Assembly: GCA_034359265.1 (NCBI GenBank)
Contig: CP136890.1
Coordinates: 39,716,501-39,780,500 of the forward strand
Direction: 5' to 3'
From: Canna indica
Taxonomy: Eukaryota > Streptophyta > Magnoliopsida > Zingiberales > Cannaceae
Length of the DNA: 64,000 nucleotides
Part shown: positions 1 through 10,171 of the stretch, piece by piece
Numbering within the stretch: position 1 is the stretch's first letter
Layout: every line of letters starts with the position of its first letter
Position numbers and translations under genes: made by a program
Notes under the pieces: generated by a model
What the model saw: the letters and a program-made list of their open reading frames with translations, nothing else
Told to the model about the DNA's origin: nothing
Database searches by the model: none

Positions 1-724
1 AGGGATAAAATGAACCGTTGAGGCAATATCTGAAGAGATTTAGAGTCGTGGCCATGGAGATCCCTAACCTTGACTCTTACGTCGAGTTGTATTCCATCAA
101 GCAACGCTTGAAATCGGATAGTTCGCGAACCAGATAGCTTTGTCCAAGCCAAGAAGTATGGCCGAGTTCGGGGAACGAGATGTGTGCTACAGGAGATGGA
201 AGAGCTTAGAGCAGCCAAAAAAGTCGACAACCGGACTAGCAAAGATGACACGAAGATAAAAAAGCGAAAAAGCCCGACAAGAAGGCAGACGAGAGAGATC
301 GTCAATGTCAGGACGACGATAAAAGGAAGAGATCGTCGCCCCAACCTAGCGCCAAATACGATAAATACACCCCATTGAACATCAATAAGGAGGTCGTTCT
401 TTGGGAAATTCACGACCTACAACTTCTCAATCAGGAAACAAAAGATACCGCCCAATGCTGATAGAAGCAAGATGTGTGAATTTCATCGCACACATGGGCA
501 TACCACCTAGGAATGCATGGTGCTTAAAGACCACTTCGAGAATTTGATACGGGAAGTTCGACTCGACCGCTATATTAACCGTAAAAGGAGCCATAGCTGG
601 GATCCGAACGACCACGATCACCGACGCTGAAGTTGGAATAGAACACCCCCAAGCAACACTAGGGGCAATCGAGATAGCGGCAGAACAAATTGGTTGAACA
701 ATGAGATCTGCGGGGTCATCATCG
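1..724 (+). mobile_element. Tat-like Ty3/gypsy gag remnant, left part
   Basis: The + strand carries broken gag coding sequence. Near 470-520 a zinc-knuckle-like motif reads C-E-F-H-R-T-H-G-H-T-T-stop-E-C, matching the C-x2-H-x4-H-x4-C spacing of many plant Ty3/gypsy gags, and it is followed by VLKDHFENLIREV. The last codons before 724 read G-V-I-I-D, and the frame resumes after 16862 with I-A-G-G-F-A-G-A, a motif found at the gag/protease boundary of Tat-clade elements. One element was therefore split by the copia insertion. In-frame stops and frame changes make it a pseudogene. The 5' end lies outside the window. Clade assignment is by motif only. Confidence 0.75.
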
Positions 725-729
725 ACCAC
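725..729. repeat. Target site duplication ACCAC, left copy
   Basis: ACCAC directly precedes the copia LTR starting at 730, and the same five bases directly follow the other LTR at 16858-16862. Five base pairs is the usual duplication for copia integrases. The pair ties the two LTRs to one insertion. Confidence 0.85.
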
Positions 730-1728
730 TAACGATATATAGGTCTCTTAAGGAACTTTTGTAAAGTAAGAACTAGCCTATTGTAGCAAAGTAAGAACTA
801 AAACAAAAGGCAACACAAACACAGGAGATTTGTTTACGCAGATCAGTGACAAACCAGTCACCTAATCTGCGGGCACTCACCGGACAGATGCTCAATTCAT
901 TCTCTATAAGTACAATATAAGTCCTCTAGATTTTACACCCGAAATCAGACTACTAGTACTATAGTGAATCAGAAATAACAAAAATATATTTGCTATTATA
1001 AGTAAATATCAACTTGCCTCTCTATGACATCACAATCACAGAGTTCCGTCCTCCATATAGCCTTGTGTTGTAGTGAGTTATCCACCCGATAACTAATCTT
1101 CTCCTCAAAGATAAAAAGGTTGTTGCCTCTTCTGTACTGGGCAATCTGCACTCAACAGTCTTAACTCCTCTATATATGGCAACGATATTTTCACGCAATG
1201 GAGTTATCGACAATAGATCTCTTCTCCGGTATTTATAGGTGCCACTGGAAGATCTAAATAAATGCTAACTTCAATCATATTTAATCACCGTTGTCTTCAA
1301 TAGAAATCGTCAGCATAACTTAGGTGTTTTTATAAAAGATCATTTATGTAAATAAAATTCTTCGAAACTAAACTGACCGGGACGAAAATAATGATGATTT
1401 AAATGTCCAGAATCAGTTAACATAATCATCATTAAACCAAAAATCCATCAATCATCAAGATCGTATCAGACAGCCCATCTAGAAATCCTTCAAGACTATA
1501 AGTAGTTAAGACTGCATCTTTACAGTTGAAACCTTCATCATTCTCAGAGTATATTCTGGTCACAGCAACTCATCAACTGGGATGAATTTTAACTGAACAA
1601 ACAACATAAGTTCCAGCATAAGTTGCTCATCAACAAGAGCAGTTTGTGAAATGTCTTTTTACTTGAGAATAAATCTAAAAAAATGTTTTTGCCAAATATA
1701 GCCAACATTCACATAATCAATACTAACA
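730..1728 (-). repeat. 3' LTR of the copia element (LTR family A)
   Basis: On the element's own strand it starts TGTTAGTATTG and ends near CGTTA, beside the ACCAC duplication. It matches 15777-16857 over its whole length, for example the segment at 1022-1213 against 16112-16336. It is about 80 bp shorter than its partner, partly because the partner has extra GAGAAGTTGCAT-type repeats near 15820-15850. Two more family A LTRs occur at 23245-26378 and 30155-30636. Confidence 0.85.
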
Positions 1729-2218
1729 ATCTCATCTTTTGGCTTATTTGGCAAAAACCCAACCTATCATAAATAATGCTATAAAGAGAGCATAATAACA
1801 TAAGAGATTTTTCATAGATACAACTATACATTTTGTCGAGATTAAATAGTTTTAAAACTTGAGCCATCACAGAGTTTAAAACTATTCATCACAGAAAAAG
1901 AACTATTATCAACACCTTCATAGAGTTCATATATATCCAAGCATCACAGAACAGTTATAGAACAATACCAAAAGTCATCACAAAACCAACAAATAGACAA
2001 CACAGACTGGTTCAGACTTTACCTCAAACCAGACCTTAACAAGATCAGACTCCATTTATTCAAAAACCACACATATCTCCCCCTTTTTGGCCGAATAAGC
2101 CAAAGGAGAGAAAGTAGTTACTTTGAGTTGTCTGGATCAGATGAACCAGAGTCTTCTCAAACAGGCCAAGCTGTAGTGCCAGTAGTAGAATATTCGAAAA
2201 ACTTCTGCTCAAGAGTTA
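1729..2218 (-). other. Copia 3' untranslated region with purine-rich tracts
   Basis: No coding sequence is seen. On the element strand the 3' LTR is preceded by AAAAGATGAGAT, a weak polypurine tract. About 340 bp upstream a stronger tract AAAAAGGGGGAGAT lies at about 2080-2095 beside a similar GGCTTATTCGG context. Repeated purine tracts ahead of the 3' LTR are known in Sireviruses; that this is the same thing is inference. Confidence 0.55.
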
Positions 2219-2222
2219 ATAC

Positions 2223-4194
2223 CTACAAATGAGGCGGCGGCGTGGAGAGGGGCTGCGTCTGGAGCACATCAGTCGGCATCAATGATGATGATGGATCTGA
2301 TGCTGATGTCGTCGCGCCGAATGATGGGGGAGGCGGAGGAGCCGAAGCACCAAGTATGATAGAAGATATACGTGTCATGTATTGGGTCATCTGCGCCATA
2401 TACTGCGTTACAGTATCTCTCATAGCGGCCGTGTCGGCATTGAGGCATGTCTGAGCAATCTCGATGATTGCTAATCGATCTTGATCCACACATGATATTG
2501 ATGGACCAGCGACAGAGGAGGTAAAAGCAGACGTTCCTGCACCATGTGGCTGCAACAACGCCCGTGTGTGGGCCGTTGTGCCAATGTCATATACACGACC
2601 GTGACCGACGCCTGCCACCTGCATCCATGCGTAAGCATCAAGCTGATGCTATGCAAGATCACCTCTTCGCTGGGTCACCAACTCACTATACGTGGTCTTT
2701 AATTTAAATAAAAGTAAATTAATTAATTTAATTAATTATACATAGAACTAGATATTCTTTTTAAAATATTAACTTACCAGTACCGTCTCTGGCCTCCTGC
2801 TGATGAACTCACCGTGGCGAGGACCACGCTGGTATCTATGTGTCTCCTCGAAGACCCTCAAAGGATTAACAGGGTTGAGAGTCCCTTGCTCATCTAGCGT
2901 CCCCTATAATAAAATAAATATAATTAGTTTTCTATAATAATAAATAATAAAAACAATTATTAAATTACTTACCAATCAACGCTCATGGCTGATAAATGGG
3001 ATAGACCCACCAGTATGTCGGGCGACGGATCCCTCGACCAACGTCATCCGATTTTGGTGCGCCGTTTGGGAGACACCATGCCATCCCTCCAACGCTCAGA
3101 TGTCGCATAACCGATCCCATACGTCGACCAACATCTAGATTGGCCCGTGTCCCTTGAGCGCATCCATAGGCGTATCTCTATTACCGTCTATAGTCGTCCG
3201 CGCCTCATCCCGCGCCCAATGGAGGATATCCTTGAATAACTTTTTATTGTAAGCTTCCCAAACATCCTTCACCTGAGCCAGAATGGCTGGATCCCAGGTA
3301 TATCAGGCCTACAAAAAGAAAACATTAGCTTAAAAAATTATATCCAATATAGTTTTAGAATGCTGAACATAAAACATGATAACTACTTACTTTAATAGCT
3401 TAATCATATCCAGCATAAGGTTAACAACTATACATTAATTATATATCCTATCATGAAACATTGAGACAACTAAAAAGTTGCTTGTTAATTAGCACATACA
3501 CATCATCCATGCTTAAAGCATCAAGTTTTCAATCTTTAAAATGACCACCATATCTAACACCTGTACGAGAAAAAAGGTGCATTATAATATTCATTTATCC
3601 ACTGTAAATTAGTTTATTATAATTCATACACAACTACAATATTATTATTCATACACAATTACAATGTACACAATTAATATATGAAACAAAACATTTTAAA
3701 AAGAGAGTGATCTTTCTGAGGTTAGACAGTAATTGATAACTGGTGGAGTATTATGTATCTGATCTGGGTTCTGCTGTTGCAATCTGTTGGAGTTCTATGT
3801 CCCTCATGTATAAAATCATTGGCCAATTCTTTACATTTTATAGTATCTAAAATTAATAAATTGCGTACCTCGAACTCGGATCATAATGAATCTCGATTAT
3901 GCTGCGACACGTGGGTCCATGAATGCCACGGCTCCTGAAAGAACCTCTTGATAATAGAGGTGATGTTGCGAGCAACGTCGTCCTGCTCGAATCTATAACA
4001 CAAGTATAACAACATAAGTAGTAATTAATTAATTAATAATTATAAAAAATAAATTTTGATACTTACTCTAGACTGTGCAGTGATATCCGCTGACATTGGT
4101 CGGTCGATGAAGGTGCATGAGCCCCTTGATTAGGCCCGTGAGGCCTACGACGACCTCGAGCCTCCGAGGCTAGTGATGGTGGTTGTCCCGACAT
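2223..4194 (-). pseudogene. CACTA second ORF, Transposase_24-like
   Basis: Pieces on the - strand line up in order with the second ORF of the CACTA element at 45165-51590. An ATG at 4194 opens an S/R/P-rich N-terminus (HGPNQGAH), exon-like pieces follow at about 3880-4010 (QDDVARNITSIIK) and 2980-3310 (ILAQVKDVWEAYNKKLF, then ARHTGGSIPF), and the C-terminus is at 2223-2690. ARHTGGS also occurs in the 50 kb copy and is typical of the plant family annotated as Transposase_24. The middle has at least two in-frame stops. Exon borders were not fixed base by base. The gene is thought to encode the accessory DNA-binding protein of plant CACTA elements. Confidence 0.65.
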
Positions 4195-4429
4195 CTAATA
4201 TGCGTAGCACAAATCTCAAACAGGCAAAAAGAACAAAAATAGAGCCATATTTTACTAGAAGCTCCTGTGGTCAACAATGACTAGTGGAGCCACCAGCAAT
4301 CTAATAGGTGCTAATGAGTAATTTGGGTTGGAATGTTATTGAGACATTTATAACTCTTGGAACTAGCAACTGCTGTAAATAAAGAAATAAATTGTTGTCT
4401 TCTATCTAACTAAGGAATATCAATACTAA

Positions 4430-5251
4430 GGGCATGTTTGGTTAGCGAAACCAAGTCTATTTTTATGGTTTCGGTTTCACTAAAACCAAAACTGCTTACG
4501 AAAACGTGTTTGGTTCAGCGTTTTCATGAAACTAAATCGAAACCAGAATGAAAACGAAACTAATTTTCTTAATAAAAATGAAAACACCTGAATGTTGATT
4601 TCTGTGATTTCGAGACTGTCGATTTCATTATCAAAATGGAGTGACAACTTTGTAATTATAAATATTTTTTTATAAAATTAATTAATTTAAAAATAAATCA
4701 AACTATATTAAAAATTTTTAAAAATAAAAATCATTATTTTCAACTCAAACTATTATCTTAAATTTACAAATTAATTAAACCAAATTATATCTAATTGACT
4801 CAAATCCAAATTTTAAAATAACTCAATTTTCTTAAATTCAATCTATTTATAATTAATCAAATCTTATTTTAGACCACTAGACTTTTTTTTTGAAATATTA
4901 TAATAACTATTAATTAATTTTTATATCTAATTGAACAAAACAATCTCAAACTACCAATAACTTAATTAATTAAATATTACAAATATTTTATAACTATATT
5001 AGCAAATATTTAATTTTGTAAACTAACTAAACATTAATTACTACTAAAACTGTTCAAGGAAAATGAATATTACTTTTTATAGTCAAATAAATATTCACTA
5101 GTTTCAACTAACTAAAACTTATGTTGTTTTCATTAACCAAACGCGTTTTCGGAAAACTAAAAACAAGAAAACAAAACCAAATTTTCGAAACCAAGTTTTC
5201 AGTTTCACTAAAACTAAACCAAAAAATAGTTTTCGCTAACCAAACAACACC
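4430..5251. mobile_element. Tourist-like (PIF/Harbinger) MITE, 822 bp
   Basis: The ends form inverted repeats: GGGCATGTTTGGTTAGCG at left, and the complement of GGTGTTGTTTGGTTAGCG at right. TAA flanks both sides (4427-4429 and 5252-5254), fitting the TWA duplication of PIF/Harbinger elements. Similarity continues inward (GAAACCAAGT... / ...TTTCGAAACC), so the element is largely self-complementary near its ends. The centre is very AT-rich with no coding potential. It sits in the CACTA element at about 2222-7818. Confidence 0.75.
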
Positions 5252-5369
5252 TAATATATCCATGCAACAAGGTTCTCTTTCACCGTAGAATTAAAAGACC
5301 CATTAAGTATACTAAAGTAAAGTAGTGTTAGAAGCTAATATGTCACTATCAGCAAAGCATATATCTACT

Positions 5370-5819
5370 TACGGGTGTAATCGAGCCGAGCCGAGCCGAG
5401 CTTGGCTCGGCTCGAGCTCGATCGAGCCTTGGTCTATCGGCTCAAGCTCGGCTTGAGCTACATTCAAGCCACTCGAGCTCGGCTCGGGAAAAAAATCAAG
5501 CCGCACGAGTCGAGCCGCACGAGCAGAGCTCGTTTGCGAGCTCGAGCTCGACTAAGCTCGGATTCTTTTTAGAGGGTAACGGGTTCGTAAAATTTAAAAA
5601 TCAAACCCAGTATATAATATATAGAAGGCTCGATTAGGCTCGCGAGCCGCTCGAGCCGAGTATAGGTTAGCTCGAACTCGGCTCGCTCGCATGTCTGGCT
5701 TGGCTCGGCTCGACTCGACTCGACTCGGCTCAAGCTCGATAAGTTCGAGTCGAGTTTGAGTTTTTACCGAATCGATCTCAAGTAGCTCGCGAGCGGCTTG
5801 GCTCGCTTACACCCCTATT
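5370..5819. mobile_element. hAT-like MITE rich in GAGCCGAGCC, copy 1
   Basis: Inverted ends TACGGGTGTAATCGAGCC and the complement of GGCTCGCTTACACCCCTATT, with subterminal blocks of GAGCCGAGCC/GGCTCGGCTC. The flanks TATCTACT (5362-5369) and AATCTACT (5820-5827) agree in 7 of 8 bases, fitting the 8-bp duplication of hAT elements. No ORF. It is a close relative of 18306-18721, which has the same ends and a perfect 8-bp duplication. Confidence 0.75.
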
Positions 5820-5827
5820 AATCTACT

Positions 5828-7423
5828 ATTGTTCGCAGGACTTGAGACTAGCTTATGCCCTTTTGTTCTCGCGAAGAATAGCCTCAAGTGCATTTACTAA
5901 TTTAAACAACATCAACCATAAGACATGACCAAAGATAAGAAAAGTAAAGCCTTGTAGCCATAAGTTTATCGGTAAACTAATTCTAAACTATTCAATCCAA
6001 AACCATAACGAATTGAATTTACATGGAGAAAACAATGAGACTTTAGTTAGTAGAAAGTAATTATCCATTTACCAGGATGATTGATAGGTCTTGTTATTCT
6101 TTGGGAAGAATATGGTTTAAAGTATTTGAATAGAAACATATATACAAATTGGTTGTATGTAACCTTTCCAATTTGATCTGGTCTTCTTCCCACAAAAATA
6201 CAACACATTTTAGTTATGATTCCCCCTTTATTGACCATCAAATAGAAACAACAAAAAAAAATCTTCACCATGTGCTTAGAGCTAAAATAAACCTCTGGTC
6301 ATGGTTGATTTCAGTCACTGACATTAGGCATGAAGTGGGATGCATCTCTAATGAACTCAACATGAAAACAGAGTAGGTCTCCATTCAAGTATCTTGGACT
6401 ATATATGCACCCTTAAGAGAGATCCTCCTAATACTTTTGACCACCTTTCAAATTCTAAAAAGATTTGAGTTTGCTGGTTCTCAGTCTAAAGAGCATAACA
6501 GCTTTTTGAGTTTTCTAAAGGCTTGTCTGTTGCTAATAACATTATATCATACATCTATTATTCTTTAGACTGAGGTCTTCAGGTATCTCATGCTTAATAT
6601 CATACATGCCTATATGATCAATGGAGTATGTCCATGCCACAATAAGTGCAGCTTTTAATAACAAACAACATAGAGATAAAACTGGGAATATTGCAGACAA
6701 GGAAGATAGAGCTCACCAGTTGGAGGAAAATACCCAAAAATTATTAAAACTGGTTGCAATTATATTAGGAATTTTGAAGTTGAAATTAAAGCACAAACAA
6801 TATAGGTAATTGATAATACTAATCTCTCTCTAGTCACAAACTGTAAGTAAGGGAGGGAGAGAATGCGCAGAGAGAATGACAATAAACATAGGAATTTAAC
6901 AAGTTAGGAATTATACCATGACAATATACTGTAAGTAATCATATTGGATCATCTTCAACACAACTAATCAACTTTTGTACTAAGATGACTAAAGTCAGCT
7001 TAGTTGAAGGCATCAGCATTAAATTTACTCAACAAGCTAAACCAATATCTAACCTCTCTGTTCTAAAATTTGGACTACCATAAGAACGCACACTCATGAA
7101 ATCTAATTTTACCGACCAATTGGTCTACAATGATTTTATCATTCAGCAATTTTGTTTACCAAGTAGATTTACAAAACAAGGTTAGCAATGATAATTTTCT
7201 TTGTTAGCTGCAAAATCAAACTCATCAAATTTAATGAGCAGTTCCTTGTTTGATTACCGTCAGTCAACCATCAACATTCATCTTTTATTTTTAGGATTAG
7301 GATCAAACACAAGTGACATATGTGGTAGAGATTGGGTTTTCAGTGGTGGAAGGTAGGGCTGGCTAGCCCTCCTATTTCTCCATCGCTGGTCAAAACCCTA
7401 GCCGGCAGCGGCTAGAGTTTCGA

Positions 7424-7428
<5 letters not shown>
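5828..7428. other. CACTA interior, no gene recognised
   Basis: About 1.6 kb of AT-rich sequence with only short ORFs on either strand. None has a recognisable motif. It lies between the hAT-like MITE and the CACTA subterminal region, where the lost transposase gene would be expected. An origin as filler or decayed gene cannot be told apart. Confidence 0.4.

Positions 7429-7467
<39 letters not shown>
7429..7467. repeat. (GA)n microsatellite
   Basis: About 19 uninterrupted GA units inside the CACTA element, just before its subterminal region. The ORFs that cross it on the - strand (runs of Ser-Leu) are low-complexity artefacts. Confidence 0.95.
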
Positions 7468-7470
<3 letters not shown>

Positions 7471-7589
7471 CCAGTGGCGCAAGCGGTGGTCCGCGGTCGG
7501 TAGTCGGCGAAAGATAAATCGCAGAGGAGAGTCGTGAGTGAGAGAGCCTGCGGGGAAGAGAAAAGAGGGGGGGGGAGCTTTTAATTCTA

Positions 7590-7818
7590 AGTTCCCATGG
7601 TGACAGTTTTGCGACCGCGAGAGTTGGTCGCAAAACGGTAACGATGCCATCGCGGCGTTGGTAATTTCGCGATGGGCGACTGCTCGGTCGCACAGCCGCC
7701 GCAAAATGGCACTCCCTTGCGACCACCAGCGTTGGCGGTCGCATAACCGTCGCAGTTGCGACCGCCAGTGCCGTCGTCGCTAAAACAGCCATTGCAGAAG
7801 GCCAGATTTCTAGTAGTG
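7590..7818. repeat. CACTA subterminal repeats and right terminus
   Basis: Many short GC-rich motifs, GGTCGCA and TGCGACC, occur in both orientations and end in CTAGTAGTG at 7818. Subterminal repeats are the transposase-binding regions of CACTA elements. The motif differs from the AGCAACGGCT type at 45170-51590, so this belongs to another CACTA family. Confidence 0.7.
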
Positions 7819-8021
7819 ATATCATCACGGATTTCTCATGTATCAGTGGTTAAAACTGCACCAGGTCTCATTTCAATCCATTCATTTGGAGAACTTGGTT
7901 GTACTAAAATTAAATCAAGTTGCTAGTCAGTTGTAAAAACAAATCCAAAAGAAATTTGTTTGCTTCTTTATCCTCTCCCTCAATAAATTCCTCCCCCTCA
8001 AACGATAACCCTTCTGCAGAA
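7819..8021 (-). other. Copia sequence between CACTA insertion and small ORF
   Basis: Copia internal DNA resumes after the CACTA terminus. No coding sequence is recognised here; on the element strand this is the region after the extra ORF. Confidence 0.4.
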
Positions 8022-8243
8022 CTAAAAAAAAAGTGATGTGACGATTATGGATAAAATACCTCTACTAGAACGTTTTGTAGTTTTTCCTTTGGATTTCTTT
8101 CTCTGCTTTTGACCATGAGAGGTAGATGGAGATGATCTCTTATCAGGGGATGGTGTTGGATTTGGTGTGTCGACAGTTTCAGCAGGACTTGAGAACACCA
8201 TCTCTTTTGCTAACGAAGCTTCCATCTCTTTCTCTGAGCTCAT
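8022..8243 (-). CDS. Small ORF downstream of copia RNase H, unknown
   Basis: 73 codons starting MSSEKEMEASLAKEM at 8243. The protein is rich in Ser, Pro and Lys (PNPTPSPDKRSS, then KQRKKSKGKTTKRSS) and has no domain I recognise. It lies on the coding strand of the copia element, after RNase H and before the 3' LTR. Sireviruses often carry an extra, sometimes envelope-like, ORF in that place, so it may be the N-terminal remnant of one cut short by the CACTA insertion. It has no predicted membrane segment, so an envelope role is not supported. Confidence 0.35.
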   Translation of the reverse strand: MSSEKEMEASLAKEMVFSSPAETVDTPNPTPSPDKRSSPSTSHGQKQRKKSKGKTTKRSSRGILSIIVTSLFF

Positions 8244-8954
8244 TGTTTTACCCTTCTACTACTCTGTAATGGAACTTCGGCTTAAATAGATTATAGAATG
8301 AAAGAAGATTGAGGCTGGCGATTAAGATCTCAAGAAATTGAACCGAGTTGCAACGGAAAAGGGACTTTAAATGATGACATATATGTTCACATTCTCATTA
8401 AAGTATAGTCTCCCACCGAAAACTCAACGGTGAAGTTACGGTTACAAGAGAAACGTCAGTTGAAAATTGATTATGTGAGAGAATAATATTTTGAAATCCA
8501 ATTTATCCAACATGTAACACGTTGTGCAAGAAAGATTTAGAGATTCTTCAAATATCCCAAAAAAAATCTATGACATGACACACGGTCCTTGGGCAGAAAA
8601 AGATTAGACTGCGCCGTACTAATAGCTTTTGAGATGAAGGCTGCATCCTTATCCAATCTTTCATAAAAGAGAGCATACGTGCGACCTTAAAAAGAAATAT
8701 TTCATACGTTATCAATCATCATTTAGAAACCCTTTTTGAATAATTGAACACGTTACCCACTATTCTCAGTTGCAGTGAATACCAGTTGCAACTGCCTCCT
8801 TTCAACTTGAACCTTGATCTTAAACCAAAGAGTTTAGCACGTGAATGCACAATAGAATCTTTGAAGTTTTGATAGCACTCGTGTTATCACAATAAAGTAC
8901 CTTTTCTTCTTGATCAAGATCATAATCAAGTAACATACTCTTCATCGAAATTAA
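8244..8954 (-). other. Copia spacer between RNase H and small ORF
   Basis: About 0.7 kb with no ORF of note. Near 8780-8950 the - strand contains fragments resembling the end of the copia RNase H (for example around the complement of ATCAAGTAACATACTC), broken by stops. The rest is not recognised. Confidence 0.4.
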
Positions 8955-9448
8955 CTACGTACTACAATTGCCTACTGCCAAATATAATGCCTCAGCTGAA
9001 GAAAGAGAAATAGAATTTTGTTCCTTGCTTAACCAGGCCACAAGATCTGATCCAACATAAAACCATCCGTCTGATGTACTCTTTCTGTCATCAATATTAT
9101 CAGCCCATTCTGCATCTGAAAATCTAGCTAGACAAGGATTATAATCAACAGAATACCAAAGACCAAAATCCAAAGTAACTTTCACATAATTGAAAATTTT
9201 TTAACTGTTTGAAGGTGAGAGTCCTTTGGATTTGCTTAATATTTGGCACACAATCCAACACTGAAACAAAAATCAGGTCTACTAACTGTCAAATATAATA
9301 AGTTGTCAATCATGCTTCTATAGAGGGTGGGATCAACACTCTTTCCTTCATCATCCTTGCATAGTTTCTCATGAGTAGAGATAGGAGTTCTAACAACCTT
9401 AGAATAATCTAGTCCAAACTTGTGAACTAGATTCTTAGCATATTTACT
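8955..9448 (-). pseudogene. Copia RNase H and RT/RNase H linker
   Basis: The frame 8955-9185 reads FSDAEWADNIDDRKSTS, GSDLVAWLSKEQNSISLSSAEA, the hallmark of copia RNase H that degrades RNA in RNA:DNA hybrids. The Asp of SDAEW and Glu of SSAEA, expected active-site positions, are present. The linker towards RT (9190-9448) still shows fragments such as the copia segment around KDDEGKSVDPTLYRS but is out of frame or stopped. It continues the polyprotein of 9449-10150. Confidence 0.8.
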
Positions 9449-10150
9449 CTATGAAATGAATATTCCTTTTTCATATTGTTTGACCTGCAGATTGAGAAAA
9501 TAGCTCATTTCTCCAACCATTTTCATCTCAAATTCAGATTTCATATCATCCACAAATTGTTTAGCAAGGAATTTAGAAGTTGAACCCAAAATAATATCAT
9601 CAACATAAATCTGAACAATTACTAGTTGAGACTTTCTTTTCCTAATGAATAGAGTTTGATCAGATTTTCCTCTTTTATAACCATTTATGAGCAAAAATTG
9701 AGTTAGTTTTTCATACCAAGCTCTAGGTGCCTGTTTGAGACCATATAAAGCTTTCTTCTGCCTGATAGACTCCAATCTTACAACAGGTGCAAATTTTTCA
9801 CCATAATCCAGACATTCAACTTGATTGTAGCCTTGAGGAATAAGTCTGGCCCTGTTTCTTGTGATTTTTCCTGCTTCGTCAGTCTTGTTCTTGAAGACCC
9901 ACTTGGTTCCAATTATATTGACACTTTCATATCTCGGAACCAATTCCCAAACATCATTTCTGATAAATTGTTGCAGCTCTTCTTGCATAGCCATGATAAA
10001 GAATTCATCTTTTAGAGCTTCCTTGATGTTCTTGGGTTCAATAGTTGAGGTATAGCAAGAGTATCTTATCATGCTTTGATCACTCTTCTTGGATTGTTTT
10101 CTAGTCTTGACTCCTTCATGAACATTACCAATAACATTCTTCAAAGGATG
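9449..10150 (-). pseudogene. Copia reverse transcriptase with internal deletion
   Basis: One open frame encodes typical copia RT parts in order: KEALKDEFFIMAMQEELQ, NDVWELVPR, GTKWVFKNKTDEAG, GEKFAPVVRLESIR, KKALYGLKQAPRAWYEKL, YVDDIILGS and EFEMKMVGEMSYFL. Copia RTs normally have about 50 residues between the RLE-IR block and the KKALYGLKQAP block, including the first catalytic aspartate (in an MDVKSAFLNG-like motif). Here the two are joined almost directly near 9765 without losing frame, so the enzyme is expected to be inactive. The upstream part of the frame is cut off by the LINE composite. The ORF's apparent N-terminus beyond 10161 is LINE-derived. Confidence 0.9.
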
Positions 10151-10166
10151 ATTCTTGAGAGTTTTT
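10151..10166. repeat. 16-bp target site duplication, left copy
   Basis: ATTCTTGAGAGTTTTT occurs here and again at 12546-12561, exactly bounding the LINE composite. On the copia coding strand the two copies overlap the same codons, so the target was intact copia pol. On the LINE strand the duplication begins AAAAA, as expected of priming at a T-rich nick. Confidence 0.9.
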
Positions 10167-10171
10167 TTTTT

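Larger units (their letters stand above)
2222..7818 (-). mobile_element. CACTA (En/Spm) transposon, truncated at left
   Basis: The right end reads CTAGTAGTG at 7810-7818, the inverted form of the CACTACTAG terminus seen at 45165. It is preceded at 7590-7800 by subterminal repeats rich in GCGACC/GGTCGC. The left part holds the second CACTA gene (2223-4194, - strand), which stops right at the junction with copia DNA, so the usual terminal stretch is missing. Copia sequence lies on both sides. The bases ATA occur at 2219-2221 and at 7819-7821, which could be a 3-bp duplication or chance. No TNP2 transposase gene was found inside. Two MITEs lie within it. Confidence 0.7.

Noticed and set aside
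2242..2662. Overlapping ORFs on + strand and other - strand frames
   Set aside because: Shadows of the CACTA second gene, whose frame 2223-2624 matches a known family position.
5370..5819. CpG island or promoter
   Set aside because: The GC content comes from MITE terminal blocks with an 8-bp flank; a second copy lies inside a dead integrase.
7390..7828. Two open frames on the - strand across the GA repeat
   Set aside because: They consist of repeat-derived Ser-Leu runs and CACTA subterminal motifs; no domain.
8022..8243. Envelope-like gene
   Set aside because: No signal peptide or membrane segment is present; only position hints at it.
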